This document shows, piece by piece, positions 18,883-27,510 of a DNA stretch of 64,000 nucleotides. Numbering within the stretch: position 1 is the stretch's first letter; each line of letters opens with the position of its first letter. Below the pieces are notes generated by a model that worked only from the letters and a program-made list of their open reading frames with translations, was not told where the DNA came from and searched no databases. The DNA is from Hyphomicrobiales bacterium (lineage in GTDB: Bacteria > Pseudomonadota > Alphaproteobacteria > Rhizobiales > Rhizobiaceae), in contig UCEZ01000018.1 of NCBI GenBank assembly GCA_900471525.1, forward strand, positions 89,619 to 153,618. The letters run 5' to 3'. The position numbers and the translations under genes are program-made.

Positions 18883-19262
18883 GGATCGCCCATATCGCGC
18901 TCTGGACCGCCGACCTCGACCGCCTCTGCCGTTTCTGGGCCGAAACATTCGGCGCGATCGTCGGCGACCTCTATGAAAGTGCCCGGCGGCCCGGTTTTTC
19001 CTCGCGGTTCCTGTACCTGAAGGACGGGGCGTCGATCGAGATCATGCAAGGCCCGTGGATCACGCCGCAGGATGGGCAGGGCGAGCGTGAGGGTTATGCG
19101 CATCTTGCTCTGTCGCTTGGCAGCCGCGAAGCCGTCGATGTGATGGCGGCACGAGCGGCGGCATTGGGCACTCTCGTTTCTCCGGCGCGCATGACGGGTG
19201 ACGGTTTCTATGAGGCGGTCCTCAAGGACCCCGACGGCAACCCTATCGAAATCACGGTTTGA
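18879..19262 (+). CDS. VOC (glyoxalase/bleomycin-resistance/dioxygenase) superfamily protein
   Basis: 127 residues. The start ATG overlaps the DeoR stop (ATGA). Paired beta-alpha-beta-beta-beta modules: IAHIALWTADLDRLCRFWAE with the first His ligand, GYAHLALSLGS with the second, and PDGNPIEIT with a Glu ligand. This fits a lactoylglutathione-lyase-like metal enzyme, but fold alone does not fix the substrate. Translational coupling to the regulator suggests a shared role with it and the following transporter. Confidence 0.85.
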   Translation: MRIAHIALWTADLDRLCRFWAETFGAIVGDLYESARRPGFSSRFLYLKDGASIEIMQGPWITPQDGQGEREGYAHLALSLGSREAVDVMAARAAALGTLVSPARMTGDGFYEAVLKDPDGNPIEITV

Positions 19263-19292
19263 ATCCGGCAGCGGACCGCACAGGAAAAGATC

Positions 19293-20486
19293 ATGGACCA
19301 GCATACAATCATTCAGCCACCGGCAGCGGCTCGGTCGGGCTATATGCCGAAGACCCGGCTCGCGGTCTCCCTGCTCTTCCTGATGAACGGCTTCGTCACA
19401 GGCAGCTGGGCACCGAAGATTCCGGAGTTCAAGGACAGGCTCGGCATCGGCGAAAGCGTGCTCGGCCTTCTCATCCTCACCTTCGGCATCGGCTCGCTGG
19501 TGCTGATGCCGATCGCCGGTGGCTTCATTGCCCGGCTCGGGTCGCAGAAGGTGGTCAAAGTCACGGCGGTGATCCTGTCGCCGCTGCTCCTGCTTTTGAC
19601 GCTGCTACCGAACGTCTGGACGGCTGTCATCGGCATGTTCCTGCTCGGCGGCTTCGTCGGCGCCATGGACGTGGCGATGAACGCCAATGCGGTCGAAGTC
19701 GAGAAATCGATGCGCCGGGCGATCATGTCGTCCTGCCACGCCTATTGGAGCCTCGGCGGCCTGATCGGTGCCGCGAGCGGCGGTTTGATCATGGCGCATT
19801 TCGGCGTCTATGTGCATGTCGTTCTCGTCACACTGTTTTGCCTTGCGGTGCTTGCCGTCGCCTGGCCGATGATCCTCGCCGATCAGCCGCATCCCGATGT
19901 TGCCAAGCAGAAGCTGCGGCTGCCGATGACGCCGTTGCCATGGCTGATCGGTCTCGTGGCGCTGTTCTCGATGGTGCCGGAAGGCACGGTGCTCGATTGG
20001 GGTGCGCTTTATCTGCGCAACGAGCTCGGCGCGTCGGTCGCCATGTCCGGCTTCGGCTTTGCTGCATTCTCGGCGACCATGGCGATCATGCGCTTTGCCG
20101 GCGATCATGTCCGCGACCGGTTCGGCGGCGTCAAGACATTGCGCGTCTGCACGCTGACGGCGCTGGTCGGTCTCGTGCTTGCGGGTCTTGCGCCCAATGC
20201 ACCGCTCGCCATTCTCGGCTTTGCGCTTGCCGGCGTCGGCATTTCCAACATGGTGCCGATCGCCTTTTCCGCCGCCGGCAACATGCCGGGCCTTGCGCCC
20301 GGCATCGGGCTCTCGGTTGCCACCTTCATGGGCTATTCCGGCATGCTGTTTGCACCGTCATTGATCGGCTTCATCGCCGAGCATACCGGCTTCTCGATCA
20401 TCTTCACTTGCGTACCGATCCTGTTTTTTGTCGTTCTCGCCCTGTCGCACCATGCCGTACATGCCGACCCGAAGGGTCACGACTGA
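19293..20486 (+). CDS. MFS transporter (YbjJ-like)
   Basis: 397 residues, about 12 membrane helices. The N-terminus LLFLMNGFVTGSWAPKIPEF is typical of the YbjJ-type branch of the major facilitator superfamily. GGFVGAMDVAMNANAVEVEK and SCHAYWSLGGLIGAASGG also recur in that branch. Starts 30 bp after the VOC gene and is probably the third gene of the DeoR operon. Substrate unknown; sugar or drug efflux are both possible. Confidence 0.87.
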   Translation: MDQHTIIQPPAAARSGYMPKTRLAVSLLFLMNGFVTGSWAPKIPEFKDRLGIGESVLGLLILTFGIGSLVLMPIAGGFIARLGSQKVVKVTAVILSPLLLLLTLLPNVWTAVIGMFLLGGFVGAMDVAMNANAVEVEKSMRRAIMSSCHAYWSLGGLIGAASGGLIMAHFGVYVHVVLVTLFCLAVLAVAWPMILADQPHPDVAKQKLRLPMTPLPWLIGLVALFSMVPEGTVLDWGALYLRNELGASVAMSGFGFAAFSATMAIMRFAGDHVRDRFGGVKTLRVCTLTALVGLVLAGLAPNAPLAILGFALAGVGISNMVPIAFSAAGNMPGLAPGIGLSVATFMGYSGMLFAPSLIGFIAEHTGFSIIFTCVPILFFVVLALSHHAVHADPKGHD

Positions 20487-20524
20487 AACTGTCTCCTCGA
20501 CGCCTAAATTATCATTTGCGATGG

Positions 20525-20637
20525 CCCCTCACCCTAACCCTCTCCCCGCAGGCGGGGAGAGGGGATGACAGAGTTTGCCGCTTGGTTCCTTCTCCCCGTT
20601 AAAAACGGGGAGAAGGTGGCCGGCAGGCCGGATGAGC
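20525..20637 (+). repeat. RIME-like palindromic intergenic repeat, copy A
   Basis: Two hairpins, CCTCTCCCCGC/GCGGGGAGAGG and CCTTCTCCCCGT/ACGGGGAGAAGG, joined by a spacer containing GAGTTTGCCGCTTG. This is the architecture of the Rhizobium intergenic mosaic elements. Copy B at 22784-22894 has the same parts in opposite orientation. Confidence 0.85.
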
Positions 20638-20752
20638 CGATCGGCGGCCTGGTCATCAATTCGCCGTCAATGAATGATGTTGCCGTTGACAAGGCGGCTT
20701 TCCTCATCCACCTCAGGGAAAGTCGCCGCAACAGCACGTGCAAGGGGCTTTC

Positions 20753-22006
20753 ATGTCTTCCGCCTTCGATTACGAACCGCAACCCCGCAGGGCCTCCGTT
20801 GCCGTCGATGTTGGTGGGGTGATCGTCGGGGGATCGGCGCCCGTGGTCGTCCAGTCGATGACCAATACCGATACGGCGGATGTCGATGCGACGGTCGCTC
20901 AAGTTGCCGCCCTCCACCGGGCCGGCTCGGAACTGGTGCGCATCACCGTCGATCGCGACGAGAGTGCCGCTGCCGTGCCGAAGATCCGCGAGCGTCTCGA
21001 GCGCCTCGGCCTCGACGTGCCGCTGATCGGTGATTTCCACTATATCGGCCACAAGCTGCTCGCCGACCATCCGGCCTGCGCGCAGGCGTTGGCGAAATAC
21101 CGTATCAATCCGGGCAATGTCGGCTTCAAGGCAAAGAAGGACAAGCAGTTCGTCGAGATCATCGAACGCGCCATCGAGTTCGACAAGCCGGTGCGCATCG
21201 GCGTCAACTGGGGCTCGCTTGATCAGGAACTGCTCACGCGCCTGATGGATGACAACCAGGCCAAGGGCTTTCCGCTGACGGCGCAGCAGGTCATGCGCGA
21301 AACCATCGTCCAGTCGGCGCTGATTTCGGCGGAACTGGCCGAAGAAGCCGGCCTGCCGCGCAACCGCATCATCCTGTCGGCCAAGGTTTCCAACGTACAG
21401 GATCTGATAGCCTGCTATTCGATGCTGTCAGCCCGCTCCAACCATGCTTTGCATCTGGGCCTGACCGAAGCCGGCATGGGCTCGAAGGGCATCGTCTCCT
21501 CCGCTGCCTCGCTCGGCATCCTCATGCAGCAGGGCATCGGTGATACGATCCGCATTTCGCTGACCCCCGAGCCCGGCGGCGACCGCACCCGCGAGGTGCA
21601 GGTGGCGCAGGAATTGCTGCAGGTCATGGGTTTCCGCCAGTTCATTCCGGTCGTTGCCGCCTGTCCGGGCTGCGGCCGGACCACCTCGACGGTGTTCCAG
21701 GAGCTGGCCCAGAAGATCGAGGGCGACATCCGCCGCAACATGCCGATCTGGCGCGAGAAATATCCGGGCGTCGAGGGCCTCAAGGTTGCGGTCATGGGCT
21801 GCATCGTCAATGGCCCCGGCGAGAGCAAGCATGCCGATATCGGCATCTCGCTGCCCGGCACCGGCGAGCTTCCGGCAGCCCCCGTCTATATCGACGGCAA
21901 GAAGGCGCTGACGATCCGCGGCACCAATATTGCCGGCGATTTCGAAGCGCTGGTCAACGACTATATCGAGAAGCGCTTTGGCAGGGGGCAGGCTGCGGCA
22001 GAGTAG
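20753..22006 (+). CDS. ispG: 4-hydroxy-3-methylbut-2-enyl diphosphate synthase (MEP pathway)
   Basis: 417 residues from the ATG at 20753 with AAGGGG just upstream; an in-frame start 15 bp earlier is less good. The N-terminal TIM-barrel carries [17 protein letters not shown] and the [10 protein letters not shown] loop. The C-terminal Fe-S domain has [12 protein letters not shown] and [18 protein letters not shown], supplying the three Cys and the Glu that bind the [4Fe-4S] cluster. It converts MEcPP to HMBPP in the penultimate step of isoprenoid precursor synthesis. Flanked by inverted RIME-like repeats together with the next gene. Confidence 0.96.
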   Translation: MSSAFDYEPQPRRASVAVDVGGVIVGGSAPVVVQSMTNTDTADVDATVAQVAALHRAGSELVRITVDRDESAAAVPKIRERLERLGLDVPLIGDFHYIGHKLLADHPACAQALAKYRINPGNVGFKAKKDKQFVEIIERAIEFDKPVRIGVNWGSLDQELLTRLMDDNQAKGFPLTAQQVMRETIVQSALISAELAEEAGLPRNRIILSAKVSNVQDLIACYSMLSARSNHALHLGLTEAGMGSKGIVSSAASLGILMQQGIGDTIRISLTPEPGGDRTREVQVAQELLQVMGFRQFIPVVAACPGCGRTTSTVFQELAQKIEGDIRRNMPIWREKYPGVEGLKVAVMGCIVNGPGESKHADIGISLPGTGELPAAPVYIDGKKALTIRGTNIAGDFEALVNDYIEKRFGRGQAAAE

Positions 22007-22009
22007 CCG

Positions 22010-22648
22010 CTACAGCCGTGCCGTCAGCAGCTTGAACCCCGCAAAGGCAAAGAAGCCGGCCATGGCCGCTTCGATCCCGCGGCGCGCCTTCCTGTAGCCG
22101 CGGTGCACCGGTTCGATGGAAAACAGCAGCGCAAAGCCCATGAAGATGACGACGCCGAGCACCATGCAGCCGCCGATCAGGACGGGCATGACATGCGGTG
22201 CGTCCTGCGGTGTGCCGAGCGAAACCAGCGTGAGCCAGGAAAAGATCGCCTTCGGGTTCGTCAGGTGAATGCCGAGGCCCTTGAGGTAGAGGCGGCGCAG
22301 CGAGGGTGACTGTTTGTCGAGCGAAAGTACGCTGTCCGCTCCCTTCCGCATCGCAGCCTTCAACGCCTTGAAGGCAAGCCAGAGCAAATAGAGCCCGCCT
22401 GCGATTTTGAGGACGAACAGGGCATTTCCATAGGTTCTGATCAATGCGGAGAGCCCGGCTGCCGCCAGCATCGCCCAGGTATAGGACCCCGTCAGAACGC
22501 CGAAGGCGAGTGCAAGACCGGCATTGCGGCCATGGCTGATCGAGGTGCCGATGATGGAAACGATCGCCGGTCCGGGTGAAGCCGTGGCGATGATGTATGC
22601 GCCCCAGGCGACCATGAGCTGTGGCAGGTAGGGCAGAAGGTATGACAT
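22010..22648 (-). CDS. LysE/RhtB-family amino-acid exporter
   Basis: 212 residues, six hydrophobic segments. AYIIATASPGPAIVSIIGTS carries the conserved SPGP motif of RhtB proteins, and GIHLTNPKAIFSWLTLVSLG the LTNPK motif. Convergent with ispG with only 3 bp between the stop codons. One of three RhtB-type exporters in this window (others at 43025 and 48310). Exported amino acid unknown. Confidence 0.88.
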   Translation of the reverse strand: MSYLLPYLPQLMVAWGAYIIATASPGPAIVSIIGTSISHGRNAGLALAFGVLTGSYTWAMLAAAGLSALIRTYGNALFVLKIAGGLYLLWLAFKALKAAMRKGADSVLSLDKQSPSLRRLYLKGLGIHLTNPKAIFSWLTLVSLGTPQDAPHVMPVLIGGCMVLGVVIFMGFALLFSIEPVHRGYRKARRGIEAAMAGFFAFAGFKLLTARL

Positions 22649-22783
22649 GCGCAGATCTCCGGTACCGCGTCTTCACGTGCCGCAGTGCGCCATCATGCCG
22701 AGGGAGCGTGGAAAGAGAATGCGCAATCTTGTTGCGGTGACAATTTAGCCTTGTGGAACGGGCTGGGTTTCGGGCCTGCGCTA

Positions 22784-22894
22784 CCCCTCATCCGCCCTGT
22801 CGGGCACCTTCTCCCCGTGAACGGGGAGAAGGGACAAGCGGCAAACTCCGTCGTCCCCTCTCCCCGCCTGCGGGGAGAGGGCCAGGGTGATGGG
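22784..22894 (-). repeat. RIME-like palindromic intergenic repeat, copy B (inverted relative to copy A)
   Basis: Contains CCTTCTCCCCGT/ACGGGGAGAAGG, the spacer word CAAGCGGCAAACTC, and CCTCTCCCCGC/GCGGGGAGAGG. This is the reverse-complement order of copy A at 20525-20637, so the pair forms inverted repeats around ispG and the RhtB gene. Confidence 0.85.
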
Positions 22895-22914
22895 CTGGCA
22901 CAGCCGCTTAGCCG

Positions 22915-23823
22915 TCAATGATTGCGATTGGCGATGAAGCGGGCCGTTTCGTTGAGAATGTCCGCCCGCTCACCGAATGGTTCAAGCAGTGCGGCGGCTT
23001 CCTGCACCAGCCGGGCAAGCTGGGCCTCGGTCCAGTCCTTTCCGCGCAGCGAAACGAGCGTGCCCTTGCCGCGGGCGGCGTCCTTGCCGGTCGCCTTGCC
23101 CATGGTTTCCGCATCCGCGGTCAGGTCCAAAAGATCGTCGGCAAGCTGGAAGGCAAGGCCGATCGTTTCGCCGTATTGCCGCATCAGCCGCCGTTCGTCC
23201 GTTCCGCTTCCGGCGATGATTGCGCCTGCTTCGCAGGCAAAGCGGATCAGTGCACCAGTCTTCATGGCCTGCAGCGTGACGATTGCCGCCTCATTCGGCG
23301 CCGATGTCTCCGCTGCCAGATCCAGCGCCTGTCCCCCCGCCATGCCGCCGATGCCGGAGGCGCGCGCAAGGGCCAGCACCAGTTCGGTTTTTTGCCGGTC
23401 CGGCAGTCGCGTTTCCGGTGCCGCGATGATATCGAAAGCGAGTGTCAGCAGGCTGTCGCCGGCGAGGATGGCATTGGCTTCGCCATAGGCGATATGCACC
23501 GTCGGCAGGCCGCGCCGGAGGTCGTCATCGTCCATGGCGGGCAGGTCGTCGTGGACCAGCGAATAGCTGTGAACGCATTCGAGCGCCGCGCCGACCCGCA
23601 GGGCGGCTTGCTGGTCGCCGCCGAGAAAGACGGTGCTTTCCATCACCAAGAATGGACGAAGGCGCTTGCCGCCGTTCAGCACGCCGTGACGCATGGCGGC
23701 AAGCAGCGGCGCCGGCCGGGCGATTTCGTCTGTCTGCGGCGATTCGCCGAGAATGCCGGTGAGACAGGCCTCGATTTCTGCGGCGCTGGTCTTCAGGCGG
23801 ATTTCGAAGGATGTCTCGCTCAT
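22915..23823 (-). CDS. ispA: Short-chain (farnesyl/geranyl) diphosphate synthase
   Basis: 302 residues from the ATG at 23823; the reading frame continues upstream but without family similarity. Motifs of IspA-type prenyltransferases: [11 protein letters not shown], the first Asp-rich motif [10 protein letters not shown] and the second, [14 protein letters not shown]. Condenses IPP with DMAPP/GPP to give FPP for ubiquinone, undecaprenyl and hopanoid precursors, and so is linked in pathway to ispG 1 kb away. Divergent from mtgA. Confidence 0.92.
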   Translation of the reverse strand: MSETSFEIRLKTSAAEIEACLTGILGESPQTDEIARPAPLLAAMRHGVLNGGKRLRPFLVMESTVFLGGDQQAALRVGAALECVHSYSLVHDDLPAMDDDDLRRGLPTVHIAYGEANAILAGDSLLTLAFDIIAAPETRLPDRQKTELVLALARASGIGGMAGGQALDLAAETSAPNEAAIVTLQAMKTGALIRFACEAGAIIAGSGTDERRLMRQYGETIGLAFQLADDLLDLTADAETMGKATGKDAARGKGTLVSLRGKDWTEAQLARLVQEAAALLEPFGERADILNETARFIANRNH

Positions 23824-23955
23824 GCGGCGCTCTTTGGCATGACTGCGAGCCCGCTGGCAACGGGATTTTACCATATCGACAGGCGACGGCCCGGCTGGTC
23901 GTGCAAAGCAGAGAAAACCGTTCAATTTTACCCGTTCTTGCTCTATGAGAACCTT

Positions 23956-24732
23956 ATGGATTATCAGGCGGGCGCTTCAGGGGTGGACATCGTACCGGAG
24001 ACTCGGGAAGAGGAGGAAGACGTGTCTTCCAGCCGTTCGCGAGGGTGGCGGGATGTTCTGCGTCGGCACTGGCGCCGCTTGCTGTTGATCGCGGCCGCGA
24101 TCGTTCTTTTGCCTTACGTTCTGATCATTCTTTACGCACCCTCCTTCATTCATCCGGTTTCGACGCTGATGCTGCGCGATCTCGCGCTCTTGCGCGGCTA
24201 CGACCGCCAGTGGGTCTCCTTCGACGAGATTTCGCCCAACCTCGTGCAATCGGTGATGATGTCGGAAGATGGCCAGTTCTGTATTCACGACGGCGTCGAC
24301 TGGGTGCAGATGCGCGGTGTCGTCAACGATGCGCTGGAAGGGGAATCCACTCGCGGCGCCTCGACGATCCCGATGCAGACGGCAAAGAATCTGTTTCTCT
24401 GGAATGGACGCTCCTTCATCCGCAAGGGCATGGAGCTGCCCCTGGCACTGGTCGCCGATTTCGTCTGGAGCAAGCGGCGGATGATGGAGCTCTATCTCAA
24501 CGTCGCCGAATGGGGGCCGGGTATTTATGGTGCTGAAGCCGCGGCGCAGCATCATTTCGGCGTTTCCGCTGCCAAGCTGTCACGCCGGCAGGCGGCGCTA
24601 CTCGCGGTTTCCCTGCCCAATCCGTTCGAGCGCAATGCCGGCAAGCCTGGGCGTGGTCTCAGGCGGCTCGCCTCGCTGATCGAGCGCCGCGCCGGACGGT
24701 CCGGCGAATACATCAAATGCCTTTATGAGTGA
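23956..24732 (+). CDS. mtgA: Monofunctional biosynthetic peptidoglycan transglycosylase
   Basis: 258 residues from the ATG at 23956 ([15 protein letters not shown]). A basic stretch and one membrane anchor ([19 protein letters not shown]) are followed by a GT51 domain: [16 protein letters not shown] with the catalytic Glu, [35 protein letters not shown]. Polymerises lipid II into glycan strands on the periplasmic side and has no transpeptidase domain. The frame is open far upstream, antisense to ispA, but that part has no coding character of its own. Confidence 0.93.
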   Translation: MDYQAGASGVDIVPETREEEEDVSSSRSRGWRDVLRRHWRRLLLIAAAIVLLPYVLIILYAPSFIHPVSTLMLRDLALLRGYDRQWVSFDEISPNLVQSVMMSEDGQFCIHDGVDWVQMRGVVNDALEGESTRGASTIPMQTAKNLFLWNGRSFIRKGMELPLALVADFVWSKRRMMELYLNVAEWGPGIYGAEAAAQHHFGVSAAKLSRRQAALLAVSLPNPFERNAGKPGRGLRRLASLIERRAGRSGEYIKCLYE

Positions 24733-24810
24733 GATCAGGCCTTTTCATTGGCACTGAACCCGGCTTTCCCTCTATAGCAGGGCCTCATTCACGGAGATCG
24801 GAGAAGACCG

Positions 24811-25458
24811 GTGACCAAGCTTACGCTCTATGTCGGCAACAAGAACTATTCTTCCTGGTCGCTTCGGCCCTGGCTGGCGCTGGAGGCCTGCGGCGTGCCG
24901 TTCGAGGACGTCGTCATTCCCTTCGATTTCCCCGCTGGCAATCCGATGTTCCGGGATATTTCACCGACCGGCCGCGTTCCCGTCCTGCGTCACGGCGATG
25001 TCCGCGTCTGGGAATCTTTGGCGATCATAGAATATGTTGCGGAGCTGTTTCCCGAGGCAGGTCTGTGGCCGGAAGATCGGGCGGAACGAGCCGCCGCCCG
25101 CAGCTACTCGATGGAAATGCTTTCCGGTTTCCGGGCGCTTCGTGGCGCCTGCCCGATGAACATTCGTCGCGAAAAGCGGGCGATTGCTCTGCCTGATGGC
25201 GTCATGGATGATGTCGAGCGGATCGAGACGATCTGGCGCGAGGCGGTTGCCCGCTCCGGCGGCCCGTTTCTGTTTGGCCGCTTCACGGCAGCCGACGCCA
25301 TGTTCGCGCCGGTGGTCAACCGCCTGGAGGTCTACGACCTCACCCGCAATCCCGGCTCGCTCGCTTATATGGATGCGGTAAAGACCCATCCGGCCTTCGC
25401 CAAGTGGCAGGAAGCGGCGCTCAAGGAAACCTGGATCGTGCCGGAGGACGAGGCCTGA
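24811..25458 (+). CDS. Glutathione S-transferase family protein
   Basis: 215 residues, GTG start with GGAGA upstream. N-terminal thioredoxin-like domain: YVGNKNYSSWSLRPWLALEA with a Ser-Ser-Trp active-site region, PTGRVPVL with the cis-Pro, and WESLAIIEYVAELFP with the Glu-Ser that binds the glutathione gamma-glutamyl group. The C-terminal helical domain includes GRFTAADAMFAPVVNRLEVY. Zeta/YfcF-like GSTs share this pattern. Physiological substrate unknown. Confidence 0.88.
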   Translation: MTKLTLYVGNKNYSSWSLRPWLALEACGVPFEDVVIPFDFPAGNPMFRDISPTGRVPVLRHGDVRVWESLAIIEYVAELFPEAGLWPEDRAERAAARSYSMEMLSGFRALRGACPMNIRREKRAIALPDGVMDDVERIETIWREAVARSGGPFLFGRFTAADAMFAPVVNRLEVYDLTRNPGSLAYMDAVKTHPAFAKWQEAALKETWIVPEDEA

Positions 25459-25617
25459 TCCGTTTCCCGACCGGTGATCGCGAAAAAATGCCTGTGGGGA
25501 CTGGTCAAACGCCTATGGGGCATGTATAAGCCCGGCAAATTCCGAGATTGACATCTGTTTGTCCCGGCCAACGGTCTGGCCGCGAAACAGAGTTTTGCCC
25601 GATAAGTGGAGTATGAA

Positions 25618-25803
25618 ATGGCTGTACCTAAAAGAAAAACAAGCCCGTCCAAGCGTGGCATGCGCCGTTCCGCTGACGCGCTGAAGTCTCCGACCTACGT
25701 CGAAGACAAGAACTCCGGCGAACTGCGTCGCCCGCACCACATCGACCTGAAGACCGGCATGTACCGCGGTCGCCAGGTTCTGACCCCGAAGGCTTCCGCT
25801 TAA
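25618..25803 (+). CDS. rpmF: 50S ribosomal protein L32
   Basis: 61 residues starting [18 protein letters not shown], the invariant beginning of L32, ending LTPKASA. The ATG at 25618 follows GTGGAGTATGAA. A hairpin terminator follows 29 bp after the stop. In many bacteria rpmF sits with plsX/fabH; here it stands alone between a GST gene and a small membrane protein. Confidence 0.97.
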   Translation: MAVPKRKTSPSKRGMRRSADALKSPTYVEDKNSGELRRPHHIDLKTGMYRGRQVLTPKASA

Positions 25804-25831
25804 TCAGCGGTGCCGTCAGGCTGTATATTTG

Positions 25832-25858
25832 AAGGGCTGGCTTTCGCCGGCCCTTTTC
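25832..25858 (+). terminator. Intrinsic terminator of rpmF
   Basis: AAGGGCTGGC and GCCGGCCCTT flank a TTTC-containing loop, followed by TTTT. It ends the rpmF transcript. Confidence 0.85.
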
Positions 25859-26042
25859 TGTTGTCTATCCGCAAGGCAGAGACGCCTGTCTCGTACATTT
25901 CGCAGTTTGCGTTTTGACCTTTTCCTATGCCATTGCTCTGTCTAAGGAACGTGGTCATTTTCTTGACGGTGTTGCTGCTGTAAGCAAAGATTGATCGACG
26001 CCCGGCCGTCAGGCCCGCAAGACAAATTGGGAGCTGTTGCCG

Positions 26043-26450
26043 ATGATTGCCGCCATTCCTTTGCTGATCCTGCCGTTCATTCTCTACAATCTGGGAATGG
26101 TTGGCATTCTGGGAAGCGATGGTGTTGAGGTTTTCGAAAACACGGTGATGTCACTGACGATGCTGTCAGGCGCTGTCTGGACCATGAGTGTGGGCGATCT
26201 TCTGATCGTCATCGCGCTGGCACTGCTCTTTGTCGAGATCGTCAAGGCGACGCGCATCAGTTCCAAGGCGCTGATGGATCATCTGCTATCGATGGTGCTG
26301 TTCATCGTTTTCCTGGTGGAATTCCTGCTGGTCGCCAATGCTGCGACGCACGTCTTCTTCATCCTGATGACGATCAGCTTCATCGATGTGATCGCAGGTT
26401 TCTCCGTGTCGATGCGCACGGCGGGCCGGGACGTTTCCATCGGACTGTGA
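26043..26450 (+). CDS. Small integral membrane protein, unknown function
   Basis: About 135 residues with four hydrophobic segments: AAIPLLILPFILYNLGMVGI, a central LLIVIALALLFVEIVKATR, LLSMVLFIVFLVEFLLVA, and FFILMTISFIDVIAGFSVS. GGGAG lies 10 nt before the ATG at 26043; a TTG at 26037 is an alternative start. I recognise no family motif. Nothing nearby fixes a role: the neighbours are rpmF and the PHB regulator on the other strand. Confidence 0.75.
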   Translation: MIAAIPLLILPFILYNLGMVGILGSDGVEVFENTVMSLTMLSGAVWTMSVGDLLIVIALALLFVEIVKATRISSKALMDHLLSMVLFIVFLVEFLLVANAATHVFFILMTISFIDVIAGFSVSMRTAGRDVSIGL

Positions 26451-26463
26451 GCTTTCGCGTACT

Positions 26464-26605
26464 CCCTCTTCTCCCCAGCGGGGAGAAGGTGGCGCGAAGC
26501 GCCGGATGAGGGGGCCGAAGGCACCTTCTTTCTGGCTCCGGCTTCGCCGAAGCCCCCTCATCGCCTCACTGCGTTCGGCTCTTCTCCCCACTGGGGAGAA
26601 GAGGG
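26464..26605. repeat. RIME-like palindromic intergenic repeat, copy C
   Basis: Bounded by CCCTCTTCTCCCC and its complement GGGGAGAAGAGGG, each next to a shorter partner so that both ends form hairpins. The middle contains GGCTTCGCCGAAGCC. Related in its terminal hairpins to copies A and B but with a different centre. Lies between the small membrane protein gene and the end of phaR. Confidence 0.75.
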
Positions 26606-26705
26606 AGATTGTTGCACCCACCGGCATCCATGTGCGATTGCCGTTCAACAGTGGTGTCAGCAGAACTGACAAAGGCTGGCAGGCACTAAATACCCACCCG
26701 CGTCC

Positions 26706-27287
26706 TCAGCCGAGATTTTCCAGCTTCGTCTGTAATGCGCGAAGCTGTTCCTTCAGTTCGTCGATGTCTTTTGCTTCCGCTTTGCGCGGCTCCTTGGTCG
26801 CGGGCGTCGCCGCCATGAAGGGCGAAAACATCTGCATCGCCTGATGGAAGAGGTCCGTATTGCGTTTGACCTGTTCTTCCACCAGTTGCAGCGGAACCGC
26901 CAGGTTCTTTCCGAGCGGCGTATCGCCGAAGGCCTTGTTGATCTGCTCGCGCATCTGCACCTGCTGGTCGGTAAAGGCCTGCATCGAATGCTCGAGGTAG
27001 CTCGGCACCACCATCTGCATTTGGTCGCCGTAGAACGAGATCAGCTGGCGCAGGAAGGAAATCGGCAAAAGCGTGTTGCCGGTCTTGGATTCCTGCTCGA
27101 AAATGATCTGCGTCAGCACCGAATGTGTGATGTCCTCGCCTGATTTCGCATCCTGGACGGTGAATTCCTCTCCCTTTTTCACCATCACCGCGAGATCATC
27201 GAGTGTCACGTACGTGCTTGTGCCGGTATTGTAGAGCCTCCGGTTGGCATATTTTTTTATTACGATCTGACCGTCGTGTTTAGCCAT
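26706..27287 (-). CDS. phaR: Polyhydroxyalkanoate synthesis repressor PhaR (AniA)
   Basis: 193 residues. The N-terminal ~60 residues (IVIKKYANRRLYNTGTSTYV, then TLDDLAVMVKKGEEFTVQDA) are the PHB/PHA accumulation regulator DNA-binding domain, followed by the second PHB_acc module (QESKTGNTLLPISFLRQLIS). The C-terminal ~30 residues form a short coiled coil (IDELKEQLRALQTKLENLG). In rhizobia PhaR/AniA binds PHB and the promoters of phasin and pha genes and redirects carbon between PHB and exopolysaccharide. It is divergent from phaA with 223 bp between the starts. That gap contains TTGTGCAATGC at 27364, a TGC/GCA-type word of the sort PhaR is known to prefer; this is suggestive only. Confidence 0.95.
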   Translation of the reverse strand: MAKHDGQIVIKKYANRRLYNTGTSTYVTLDDLAVMVKKGEEFTVQDAKSGEDITHSVLTQIIFEQESKTGNTLLPISFLRQLISFYGDQMQMVVPSYLEHSMQAFTDQQVQMREQINKAFGDTPLGKNLAVPLQLVEEQVKRNTDLFHQAMQMFSPFMAATPATKEPRKAEAKDIDELKEQLRALQTKLENLG

Positions 27288-27510
27288 CTGGGTCTCCTCC
27301 CCATGCTCCCGTCTTTATTGTGTTTTTCAGAGTATCCGTAAAAAACCTATTCTGACAATCTCTTTGTGCAATGCGGCGACGCAGGTGCGAAAATTTGTCT
27401 CGCGCCGCGATTGCAGAACGAAACGGCACCGGCAGCATCAAGGCGTTTGACTTGCGCGATGACCTTTGCCAGTCTTTAGCAATTGCGAAAAAAGAACGAG
27501 GAAACATCTG

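Noticed and set aside
22918..23955. Long plus-strand frame joined to mtgA and antisense to ispA
   Set aside because: The mtgA protein starts naturally at 23956; the upstream part lacks similarity and lies opposite a conserved prenyl synthase.
26464..26605. Repeats considered as a CRISPR array
   Set aside because: Paired palindromes of RIME type, not regularly spaced identical repeats with unique spacers; no cas genes in the window.
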